Source: Desulfobacteraceae bacterium (GTDB taxonomy: Bacteria > Desulfobacterota > Desulfobacteria > Desulfobacterales > Desulfobacteraceae). Taken from it: DNA of 15,339 nucleotides. Made by a program: the position numbers and the translations under genes. Shown here one piece after another: positions 9,042-14,930 of the stretch (positions are counted from its first letter, which is position 1; each line of letters begins with the position of its first letter). The notes below the pieces were generated by a model. The model searched no databases. It was given only the letters and a program-made list of their open reading frames with translations, and was not told where the DNA came from. The DNA is taken from positions 1 to 15,339 of the forward strand of contig PIVQ01000099.1 of the NCBI GenBank assembly GCA_003354055.1. Direction: 5' to 3'.

Positions 9042-9054
9042 GCTATAATTAGCT

Positions 9055-9186
9055 GTGCCACAGGAAGAACAACAGCTTATTTCCGACGATGTCAGATCCA
9101 AGATGCGATCCATCGTGGAAGAGTGTAAAGCGCAGATTCAAGAAAAAAAGAACAGGCAGGTAAATAAGATAAGAATATTTCGATAG
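9055..9186 (+). other. Possible tiny ORF within the 8959-9273 intergenic stretch
   Basis: The 315-bp gap between the kinase start and the OmpA-gene end holds the candidate promoter (9013-9041), this ORF, a short palindrome (9195-9211) and a terminator (9214-9257). The ORF would start with GTG and encode 43 very polar residues (begins PQEEQQLISDD, ends KIRIFR). It has no clear ribosome binding site and opposes its neighbours. It reads like the charged helical tail of a larger protein, so it may be a gene remnant. I do not recognise it. Confidence 0.15.
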
Positions 9187-9194
9187 CTGTTCTG

Positions 9195-9211
9195 CCCGGT
9201 ATTATACCGGG
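9195..9211. repeat. Short perfect palindrome
   Basis: CCCGGTAT and ATACCGGG flank a single T. It lies just beyond the terminator hairpin when read from the OmpA gene. It has no following U-run of its own in the outward direction. It could be a back-up hairpin or a protein-binding site. Confidence 0.5.
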
Positions 9212-9213
9212 AA

Positions 9214-9257
9214 TAAAAAAAGGTGGTGTTCAGCAAAATGCGGAACGCCACCTTTTT
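9214..9257 (-). terminator. Intrinsic terminator of the LPP20-OmpA operon, probably bidirectional
   Basis: GGTGGTGTTC (9221-9230) pairs with GAACGCCACC (9243-9252), ten pairs with one G-T wobble. Seven A's precede and five T's follow on the plus strand, so on the minus strand the hairpin ends in a run of seven T's. It begins 17 bases beyond the OmpA-gene stop. It could also stop plus-strand transcripts. Confidence 0.85.
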
Positions 9258-9273
9258 AAGTTGCACTTCGGTA

Positions 9274-10149
9274 TCAGGAAGCCTCGAACCTGATCGTGAG
9301 ATTGACATAACGTTCAAGGCCCTTCTTTTCAGCCATCGGGCGGGCATCGGGGAACCTATATTTTCCCGTGCTGGCCACTTTAAATACCTCTGCCGGCACG
9401 CCTTTGCCCACAAGGGCATGGACAACATTTGCCGCCCGGATTGCCCCCAGTTCAAAATTGGAGGGATACTTAGCTGTCTTAATGGAATTTTTATCTGCAT
9501 ATCCATCCACAACAATCCAGACTTTCTGATCCTTGACCAGGGAAAAAACTTTTATTAAGAACGGCTCATATTCTTTTAAAACCACAGCACTGCCCGAAGT
9601 AAAAAGTATGGGGCACCTGGTTTGAATTTTCACCCCCTGGGAATCAGATATCAATTCAAAGGAATCTGATAAACCAAGATTTTCCATTTGCTTAACGATG
9701 TCACCTTCCATTCCGCTCATGATATCGTTTGCCGGGGCAGGCAGGACAGACGTGGCAGGTGAGGCAGGCGGGGCTATTTGCTTTTGTTTCTCCAGGTCCT
9801 GAAGTGCTATGACCTCTTCAAGATATTTTTCATACTCCTGTCTTTCTTTTTCAAGCGCCGCAAGTTTTTGTTTTTTAAAATCAACAGATGTATATAATGC
9901 CTGTTGAACCGGAGCATTCATGGCCTTAAGTCGCACAATTTTCAAATTCAGCCACTGGAGATTTTCACTGACCCCTTGGTACTCCTTATCAATCAAATAA
10001 ATACTGTGCCGCAACTTGTCTGCAGAATTCTTACTTTTATCTTTCTGCGGAATATCCGCCAATACCTGACCGGCAAAGGCAATAAGCATAAATAAGATAA
10101 AAAACAGGGACGATATCCAAAGTATCCGGCGATCTATACGTACGCTCAT
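9274..10149 (-). CDS. OmpA/MotB-like peptidoglycan-associated protein with coiled-coil N-terminal half
   Basis: 291 residues. A hydrophobic N-terminal segment (about 9-31) ends VLA-D, which fits a signal peptide or a membrane anchor. Residues about 40-125 are charged and helical, likely coiled coil, followed by a Pro/Ala linker (127-140). The C-terminal domain (about 163-290) is OmpA/MotB-like: VDGYAD with Asp219, and NFELGAIRAANVV with Arg238, retaining the Asp and Arg that contact diaminopimelate in this family. The family role is tethering to peptidoglycan in the periplasm. The long coiled coil before the domain is unlike classic OmpA barrels, so it is not a porin. The start ATG has GGAGAA upstream. 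It follows the lipoprotein gene by 71 bp and is probably co-transcribed with it. The partner and cellular process are unknown. Confidence 0.85.
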   Translation of the reverse strand: MSVRIDRRILWISSLFFILFMLIAFAGQVLADIPQKDKSKNSADKLRHSIYLIDKEYQGVSENLQWLNLKIVRLKAMNAPVQQALYTSVDFKKQKLAALEKERQEYEKYLEEVIALQDLEKQKQIAPPASPATSVLPAPANDIMSGMEGDIVKQMENLGLSDSFELISDSQGVKIQTRCPILFTSGSAVVLKEYEPFLIKVFSLVKDQKVWIVVDGYADKNSIKTAKYPSNFELGAIRAANVVHALVGKGVPAEVFKVASTGKYRFPDARPMAEKKGLERYVNLTIRFEAS

Positions 10150-10220
10150 AATTATTCTCCGGTTGTAGGATTATTCCTTTTACTATTTTAAAAACCTGAA
10201 CCTGACTATGGGAAACCTTA

Positions 10221-10739
10221 TCAGTTTTCCGTTTTTACAGCAATAACATCTTTCCCAAGCCCTGCAGGCCACCACACCATTCCATGCTTGGTAAAGTTGA
10301 TCCTCAACTCCATGACAGCCTGGGCAATCCCGTATTCATCATGGGTGATATCCTTAATTTCAATCCCACGGAGCATTGCCTTTACACGTATCTTCAGCGA
10401 ATCCTCATCCACCTTCCCATATCCGGAACCGGTATAGGCATCCACATAAACACCGCTGAGTTTTTCTGCAAACTGCCGATAACCGTCTACGATTGCAGCC
10501 TTCTCAGCCAGCAGGCGCCCCTGCCCCCTGGTCAAAGCATCTTCCGGTTCAACCCCTTTTCCCTTTACCGTAAATGTGACTATTCTTTCCAGATCTAATT
10601 TGACCGGAACTGGATTAACCACACTTCCGGTATCAGAGCCACCATCATTTGCTGCAACCGGACCTTTATTAGGTGGGTAGGCACAACCATGGACGGCAAT
10701 AATGATCAAAAGTATTGATAAGCAAAGCAATTGTTTCAT
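10221..10739 (-). CDS. LPP20-family-like outer-membrane lipoprotein
   Basis: 172 residues from the ATG at 10739, chosen because GGAGGTG lies eight bases upstream and because the frame then opens with a lipoprotein signal. The signal is MKQLL, a hydrophobic stretch, and VHGC with lipidated Cys19. A ten-codon upstream extension in the same frame is not needed. After a low-complexity linker (PNKGPVAANDGGSDTG) the remaining domain (about 50-160) resembles LPP20/LPP20-like lipoproteins: RGQGRLLAEKAAIVDGYRQFAEKLSGV, then a beta-rich stretch ending VMELRI. Such proteins sit on the periplasmic face of the outer membrane, often beside flagellar or envelope proteins; their precise role is unsettled. 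Its pairing with the OmpA-like gene suggests one envelope complex. Confidence 0.8.
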   Translation of the reverse strand: MKQLLCLSILLIIIAVHGCAYPPNKGPVAANDGGSDTGSVVNPVPVKLDLERIVTFTVKGKGVEPEDALTRGQGRLLAEKAAIVDGYRQFAEKLSGVYVDAYTGSGYGKVDEDSLKIRVKAMLRGIEIKDITHDEYGIAQAVMELRINFTKHGMVWWPAGLGKDVIAVKTEN

Positions 10740-10953
10740 GGGACACACCTCCGTAAAATAGAAATACATGGAATGGGATTACGCTTAAAAAACAGAGCAA
10801 ATCGAATGAAGTCGCTTTGGATATACAGAAAATCAAGAATGCAAAATTAATAATACCGTGTTAGCTGGGAGTTTGATCGGCGAAAGTTCAAATTTAGCAA
10901 AAACTATAAGAATTAAGATACTGAAGCCCCGGGAAATAGTCAAACAGAATTAT
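10740..10953. other. Non-coding leader region upstream of the lipoprotein gene
   Basis: AT-rich, with no convincing ORF. Apart from the strong GGAGGTG ribosome binding site for the lipoprotein gene next to 10740, I see no well-spaced sigma-70 or sigma-54 promoter. TATTAT on the minus strand near 10850 lacks a partner -35. Together with repeat copy A and the promoter at 11100-11128 it makes up the 424-bp divergent gap between the lipoprotein gene and the gene at 11164. Confidence 0.5.
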
Positions 10954-11071
10954 CTAAGGCGTGGCATCAAATTAAAATCGCCCGTGTAAAAGTGAGTTTC
11001 CTATGTGAATAGCTCTCCTCGCAAATGCCACACCAACTACCTGGGAGGTTTATTTTTGATACGCCGCCTAA
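10954..11071 (+). repeat. Family 2 palindromic repeat, copy A
   Basis: The 118-bp element starts CTAAGGCGTGGC and ends CGCCGCCTAA. It shares conserved ends with copy B at 12059-12177, in the same orientation: about 25 bases at the left and about 50 at the right, including ATGCCAC(A/G)CCAACTACCT. The middle ~45 bases are unrelated. The ends are imperfect inverted repeats (left TAAGGCGTGGCATCAAA, right read backwards TTAGGCGGCGTATCAAA). GGCGTGGC pairs with GCCACACC, and AACTACC with GGAGGTT, so it can fold extensively. It ends 92 bases before the gene at 11164. Confidence 0.85.
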
Positions 11072-11099
11072 TTGGAATGAGCATTCAGCGGTCGGCAAT

Positions 11100-11128
11100 T
11101 TGCCATTCTGATATGAAAAGTGTATAAA
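11100..11128 (+). promoter_or_regulatory. Sigma-70-type promoter for the gene at 11164
   Basis: TTGCCA (11100-11105) and TATAAA (11123-11128) are separated by exactly 17 bases, each matching consensus at four or five of six positions. Transcription would start near 11135, giving a leader of about 30 bases. It lies between repeat copy A and the gene, so the gene carries its own promoter. Confidence 0.55.
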
Positions 11129-11163
11129 AAAATATTCCAAACTAATCAAAAACGGATTTAAGG

Positions 11164-12048
11164 ATGAAACGATTAAAAAATATCGCGATTCTCCTGGTAC
11201 TGATTTTGTTCCCCGTTTTTCTGTATGCCGGGGAAATTTCGACCATTACCTGGATTCAAAATGATTTTCCGCCGGTCTGGATTCTGGACGGGCCCTATAA
11301 AGGACGGGGCGGAGCCGATTTGATCCAGGCCCTGATTATAGAAAATATGAGCGATTATCATCACAAAACCCTTACGGTCAACAACAGCCGTTTTCATCTC
11401 ATGGCCAAGCAGGGGGAAAATATCTGCAGCTGTGCCACGTTTAAAACGCAAGACCGGGAAAAAATAATGTACTTTAACCGGATCCCCTCCAGTTTCATAT
11501 TCTCCAACGGTATTATCACAAAAAAAAGTAAACGCCACCTTTTCGGTAATGCCCGTCCGGTTTCCCTGGATCTGATTTTGACGAGTACTTCATTATCCCT
11601 TGGTATTGAAAATGACCGAAAATTCAGCTTTCGGATTGACCATATCCTGGCAGCCCATCGGGAAAACCCAAGGATTCACAGAAGGGCAGCCATGAACGGC
11701 ACCATGGGATTGATCGACATGATGATGCTTGACCGGGTGGATTTTCTCATCGGATTTGACTGGGAGCTTCAATACCTGGTACGGAACGAAAGGTCACCGG
11801 AGCAGGCAGCTCAGCTCACATTTCTCCCCATCAAAGAAACCCCTCCCTATCTGATCTCCTATATTGCCTGCGCCAAAACCGACTGGGGCCTTAAGGTGAT
11901 TCAACACATAGACCGGATATTGGAGCGGGAAATCCATACCCCCGGATATCGCCATATCTGGGAACAGTGGATGTCTGACAAAGTCCTGTACGAGAAACTA
12001 TATCATGCATTTTTCCTCAGATATGTCCGTCCCAACGAAAAGCAATAG
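11164..12048 (+). CDS. Periplasmic solute-binding-like protein, TIGR02285-like
   Basis: 294 residues with a clear Sec signal (about 1-22, cleavage after LYA). The mature protein resembles the TIGR02285 group of periplasmic-binding-fold proteins of unknown function. Features are an early WIQNDFPPVWI, then GPYKGRGGADL, a helix ending MAKQGENICSC (Cys88, Cys90), and FKTQDREKIMYFNRIPSS with the conserved Arg98. It is not accompanied by an ABC permease or ATPase, so import is unlikely; sensing or scavenging is more plausible. The ribosome binding site is poor (AAGG touches the ATG), but the signal peptide fixes the start. It stands alone with its own promoter and is bracketed by family 2 repeats 92 bp upstream and 10 bp downstream, which suggests it arrived or moves as a unit. 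The ligand is unknown. Confidence 0.8.
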   Translation: MKRLKNIAILLVLILFPVFLYAGEISTITWIQNDFPPVWILDGPYKGRGGADLIQALIIENMSDYHHKTLTVNNSRFHLMAKQGENICSCATFKTQDREKIMYFNRIPSSFIFSNGIITKKSKRHLFGNARPVSLDLILTSTSLSLGIENDRKFSFRIDHILAAHRENPRIHRRAAMNGTMGLIDMMMLDRVDFLIGFDWELQYLVRNERSPEQAAQLTFLPIKETPPYLISYIACAKTDWGLKVIQHIDRILEREIHTPGYRHIWEQWMSDKVLYEKLYHAFFLRYVRPNEKQ

Positions 12049-12058
12049 TCGTCAACAC

Positions 12059-12177
12059 TTAAGGCGTGGCGTCAAAATTAAACCTTCCAGAATAAAACTA
12101 ACCATCTCAAATGGGTGGCCGTGGATGGAAATGCCACGCCAACTACCTGGGTGGTTTTAATTTGAGACCGGGCCTAA
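12059..12177 (+). repeat. Family 2 palindromic repeat, copy B
   Basis: This 119-bp element starts TTAAGGCGTGGCGTCAAAA and ends TTTGAGACCGGGCCTAA. Left and right ends are imperfect inverted repeats of about 26 bp (TTAAGGCGTGGCGTCAAAA against TTTAGGCCCGGTCTCAAAT). Inside, GGCGTGGC pairs exactly with GCCACGCC, and AACTACC faces GGTGGTT as a small hairpin. The middle ~45 bases are unrelated to copy A. Its right end overlaps the stop codon of the gene at 12174-12716. Confidence 0.85.
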
Positions 12178-12716
12178 ACAACACCGATTCTTTCCGTTTC
12201 AAAAAGAGAACACCATGCATCCACGAGTTTTTCTGTCCTGCTGTTCAGCCGCTTGGCAATAACACTGCTGATTCTGCTGCTCAGCAGATATCCAAGTTCC
12301 GGATCATTGCTGAATATCTGTTTCAGGCTGGCCGCAGGAATGAGGACTATTTCACAGTCTTTTGCACATCTTGCCGTGGCTGTCATTCTCTCGGGGGTTA
12401 CCAATGCAGACCATCCGAAAATATCACCTGATTTCACTTTCTCAATAATGATGGGTTTTTCAAAGACTTCAACATTGGTGCTGATATACTCTTCATATTT
12501 GACATCTTTTGTAATGACTTCTTCCTTGAAAAGAATGGCCAGGTTGACTTCACCATTAACAAGACAGTAAAGATTTTTTGCCGGCTCATTATTCTGGAAT
12601 ATCACAGCCCCTTGTTCATACGTTTGCATGATGCTGAATGCTTCAATTTCTGCAAGCCTGTCCCGGGAAATGTCCGAGAAAAATGGAAATTGTGATAATG
12701 CAACACCCTTGTCCAT
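12174..12716 (-). CDS. Cyclic-nucleotide-binding-fold protein without DNA-binding domain
   Basis: 180 residues, essentially a single cNMP-binding beta-roll (about 12-130) plus helices; no helix-turn-helix follows, so it is not a CRP-type regulator. Typical segments are LSQFPFFSDISRDRLAEI, GAVIFQNNEPAKNLYCLVNGEV and GDIFGWSALVTPERMTATAR. The phosphate-binding cassette normally reads FGE.AL...R.A. Here it reads FGWSAL, with Trp for the ribose-binding Glu and the Arg shifted, so cAMP/cGMP may not be the ligand. I recall the FGWSAL variant as frequent in deltaproteobacterial proteins of this size. The start ATG has AGGAGA upstream. The stop TAG (12174-12176) lies inside repeat copy B, so the natural C-terminus may have been trimmed or extended by insertion. 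Family 1 copy 2 lies 28 bp upstream of the start. Confidence 0.85.
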   Translation of the reverse strand: MDKGVALSQFPFFSDISRDRLAEIEAFSIMQTYEQGAVIFQNNEPAKNLYCLVNGEVNLAILFKEEVITKDVKYEEYISTNVEVFEKPIIIEKVKSGDIFGWSALVTPERMTATARCAKDCEIVLIPAASLKQIFSNDPELGYLLSSRISSVIAKRLNSRTEKLVDAWCSLFETERIGVV

Positions 12717-12744
12717 GGCAATCTCCTTTCGATATGAAAAAAAA

Positions 12745-12869
12745 TTAGGAATCGTTACAAAATAACTTGATCTAAATACCCTGAAGGGCAGAAACTTGTT
12801 TCCAAAAACCCTTAAAAGACTGGGTATTTTAAAAACAAAAGATCAAGTAATTTTGGAGCCGATCCTTAG
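12745..12869 (+). repeat. Family 1 palindromic repeat, copy 2
   Basis: This complete 125-bp copy runs from TTAGGAATCG to CGATCCTTAG and is in the same orientation as copy 1, about 12.6 kb away. TTAG at both ends could be a 4-bp target duplication, but copy 3 shows TTAG/TTAA, so this is not settled. Self-complementary arms are as in copy 1. It separates the small Arg-rich gene (upstream on the minus strand) from the cNMP-fold gene, which starts 28 bases beyond its edge. Confidence 0.93.
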
Positions 12870-12888
12870 TCTTTGTCAGAGACCTGTT

Positions 12889-13083
12889 TCAACGAAACTC
12901 AACAGGCATCCCCGTTCTTCGTTGAAGCCCTTTTAAAACTTGAGCCTCCCGGAATCTTCTGTCCCAGCCGTTGCGCCGCTTCCATCCGGTCCGTTGCTCC
13001 GGATCATGTTTTGCAGTCACCCGGGCTCTGCGATCCGAGATTCGCCGCCGCCCCCCCTTGTCCATTGGATGATGTTCATGCAT
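12889..13083 (-). CDS. Small arginine-rich protein with repeated RR/DRR motifs
   Basis: 64 residues starting MHEHHPMDKGGRRR. The pattern GRRRISDRR ... RRNGWDRRF ... LQRRTG repeats Arg-Arg and Asp-Arg-Arg units at regular spacing. I recall similar short GRR/DRR proteins in deltaproteobacteria, sometimes as tails of signalling proteins, but know no function. AAGGA lies about nine bases upstream of the ATG, a usable ribosome binding site. Local GC is clearly higher than in surrounding non-coding DNA, in keeping with coding. It is basic enough to bind nucleic acid or membrane, but that is inference. It could be a non-coding frame, though the motif periodicity argues against that. Confidence 0.5.
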   Translation of the reverse strand: MHEHHPMDKGGRRRISDRRARVTAKHDPEQRTGWKRRNGWDRRFREAQVLKGLQRRTGMPVEFR

Positions 13084-13344
13084 TTGCCGTTTCCTTTTTG
13101 TTTGAATTTTTATTAAATTATAAATGCTTCATCCGGCAGACATCATCTGCGACAGACAGCGTCAACGGATCAAAGAAAAGAAATGATAAAGAGGGACTAA
13201 AGCAATGGTTCAATTTCAGGAGAGAATAGTCGTTTGGATGAAGTATCCTTATAGTACTAAAGCAGTATAAAAATGACAAGTCTTGTAGAGGACATAAATC
13301 AAGGTTATCTCATTATAACGCCCTTTATGTGGCCATAAAAACGG
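13084..13344. other. Non-coding stretch between the small Arg-rich gene and the receiver-kinase gene
   Basis: AT-rich, with stops in all frames over useful lengths. At its right edge a hairpin CCGGATCATCCGG (13354-13366, inside the end of the kinase gene) is followed on the minus strand, nine bases on, by five T's. This might be a weak terminator of the kinase gene. I see nothing else. Confidence 0.35.
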
Positions 13345-14457
13345 TTACTCGGTCCGGATCATCCGGGCCGGAAGGCTGACCACAACTGTGGTACCCACAT
13401 TTTCCCGGGAAGATATGTTTACGGTACCATTGTTCAATTCGATAAATTCCTTGACCAACAACAGACCCAATCCGGTACCGGATTTTTCTCTTGTACCGAG
13501 CTTGCTGGGTTTTGCACAGATATCAAAAATATTGTCGCAGGCATCCTGACTCATGCCGCATCCGGTATCTTTGACAATCAGTTGTTGTGTGTTGTTCTCC
13601 AATGCTTCGGTAATCAGAATTTCCTGATCCCTGTCACAGAATTTAATGGAATTATGAACCAGGTTTCTGATGACAAACAAGAGCATGTTCTCATCGCAGA
13701 CCACCTGGCTTTCAGAATCGATGTTTACGGTCAATTTGACCTGCTTTGCCATGGCCTCGTCCTGGTAAAGCACCACAGTTTTATCAACCGCTCTTGCCAG
13801 GTTGAGTTCCAATGGAAGAATCTCCATGCTTTTGGTCTGGGTTTTGGCCCAGTTAAACAAATTTTCAAAAAGAGTGTAAATCTGTCTTGCGGATTGGGAA
13901 ATGCCCTTTACGGCATCTGCTTTATTTGCCTCATCCAACTCATCATAATACTCCTCCATTAGCTCAACACTGCTGAGCAAAGAAAAAAATTTATTCCTCA
14001 TGTCATGGGCTATGGTTGAAAAAAGCTTGTCCTTTGTGGCATTGGCCTGTTCCAGCTCTTTGTTCTGGTTTAAAAGGGTCAGATGAGTCTTTATCCGAGC
14101 CTTAACCACAGGCGGGTGAAAGGGTTTGGTAATATAATCCACGGCCCCAAGCTTGAATCCCTTTGTGGCATCCATGACCTCTGAAACCGCAGTCACAAAT
14201 ATAATGGGAATATTTTGGGTTTTTTCATTGCCTTTCAATAGTTTGCAGACTTCATATCCGTCAATATCCGGCATCAGGATATCCAGCAGAATCAGATCCG
14301 GTGGATGTACCTTAGACAGTGCAAGTTCAAAGCCTTTTCTGCCGTTTGTAGCCGCAATAATCCTGAAATCATCCTTCAGGAATTCCATGAGAATTTTTAT
14401 ATTTTCAGGCGTATCGTCTATGATAAGCACTGTACTCACATTCTTTCGGTCTTCCAT
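13345..14457 (-). CDS. Soluble receiver-histidine kinase (REC-HisKA-HATPase)
   Basis: 370 residues with no membrane helices. The N-terminal receiver (about 8-125) has Asp14/15, phospho-acceptor Asp59 (LLDILMPDIDGYE), Thr89 and Lys111-Pro, all canonical. A short helix (ELEQANATKDKLFS) leads to HisKA with IAHDMRNKF (His151). The usual Pro after Asn is Lys here, which is uncommon but does not touch the His. HATPase_c has an N-box NLVHNSIKF, G1 KDTGCGM and G2 SGTGLGLLLVKEF, all intact. The architecture suits an intermediate in a phosphorelay: another kinase phosphorylates the receiver, which tunes this kinase. The cognate output is not adjacent. The start ATG has AAGGGA six bases upstream. It is flanked by inverted family 1 repeats, copy 2 at 12745-12869 and copy 3 at 14752-14875. 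Confidence 0.94.
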   Translation of the reverse strand: MEDRKNVSTVLIIDDTPENIKILMEFLKDDFRIIAATNGRKGFELALSKVHPPDLILLDILMPDIDGYEVCKLLKGNEKTQNIPIIFVTAVSEVMDATKGFKLGAVDYITKPFHPPVVKARIKTHLTLLNQNKELEQANATKDKLFSTIAHDMRNKFFSLLSSVELMEEYYDELDEANKADAVKGISQSARQIYTLFENLFNWAKTQTKSMEILPLELNLARAVDKTVVLYQDEAMAKQVKLTVNIDSESQVVCDENMLLFVIRNLVHNSIKFCDRDQEILITEALENNTQQLIVKDTGCGMSQDACDNIFDICAKPSKLGTREKSGTGLGLLLVKEFIELNNGTVNISSRENVGTTVVVSLPARMIRTE

Positions 14458-14751
14458 CGGTTATCCCTTTCCCATGGTCCTCAAAGGAGATTTTATGCAG
14501 GTCGCTTGCAATTGCCCTTTTTCTTTCTAAATTTCTTAACACTGTTTGTTTGATTTATTAATAGTTAAAGCATTATAAGGTGTATCCTGTCAAGAATGCG
14601 ATTCAGGTGCTTCAAGAAAATCATCTATAAAAACAATAGAAGCCCACATCATCCAGGCTATTGCCGGGTGTACCAGATAAAAACAAAGAGTTTTTTACTT
14701 GACATTAGGCCAATCCTTCAAAGGTTATCCATTGATTATGCCGCAGGCATT
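14458..14751. other. Non-coding leader of the receiver-kinase gene
   Basis: About 290 bases without a supported gene. Besides the candidate -10/-35 boxes at 14572-14593, TTGACA occurs on the plus strand at 14699-14704, followed by only weak -10 matches (TTATCC), so a plus-strand promoter reading toward the repeat and the gene at 14931 is possible but not supported. Nothing else is recognised. Confidence 0.35.
14572..14593 (-). promoter_or_regulatory. Candidate promoter boxes for the receiver-kinase gene
   Basis: Minus-strand TATAAT (14572-14577) is a perfect -10. TTGACA (14588-14593) is a perfect -35 but only ten bases away, so both cannot serve one standard promoter. The TATAAT alone, 115 bases before the start codon, is the likelier element. 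Confidence 0.3.
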
Positions 14752-14875
14752 TAAGGATCGGCTCCAAAATTACTTGATCTTTTGTTTTCAAAATACCCAG
14801 TCTTTTAAGGGGTTTTGGAAACAAGCTTCTGCCCTTCAGGGTATTTAGATGAAGTTATTTTGTAACGATTCCTAA
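14752..14875 (-). repeat. Family 1 palindromic repeat, copy 3 (inverted)
   Basis: This complete 124-bp copy lies in opposite orientation to copies 1 and 2. It has two changes of its own: AAGCTTCT in place of AAGTTTCT near the tip, and AGATGAAGTT in place of AGATCAAGTT in one outer arm. The second change would break one pair of the outer stem. It ends 55 bases before the start codon of the next gene on the plus strand. Confidence 0.93.
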
Positions 14876-14930
14876 GCGAAATCCTTAAGTGAATGGCTTT
14901 GGATTTATAAACCAGCCCGGAGGATACAAC

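Noticed and set aside
9138..9515. 125-codon minus-strand frame overlapping the OmpA-like gene end
   Set aside because: It is out of frame with the clearly conserved OmpA domain and runs through the terminator hairpin.
10740..10769. Ten-codon N-terminal extension of the LPP20-like lipoprotein
   Set aside because: It would place residues before a standard lipoprotein signal peptide and ignore the strong GGAGGTG site in front of the ATG at 10739.
10954..12177. Family 2 repeats as integron attC sites around a gene cassette
   Set aside because: Length, folding and variable centres resemble attC, but neither copy shows the paired RYYYAAC and GTTRRRY core sites; copy A has AATTAGGCG where GTTRRRY would be needed. 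No integrase gene is visible.
12253..12269. Sigma-54 promoter-like TTGGCA with GC ten bases after the GG (plus strand)
   Set aside because: It lies inside the cNMP-fold coding region and antisense to it, with no gene just downstream on that strand; likely chance.
1..12869. Composite transposon bounded by family 1 direct repeats
   Set aside because: The bounding repeats encode nothing, no transposase or recombinase lies between, and the left end is cut by the window. The layout is also expected from independent insertions.
1..14875. CRISPR array from the repeated units
   Set aside because: The copies are ~120 bp, far apart and in mixed orientation, with no regular spacers and no cas genes.
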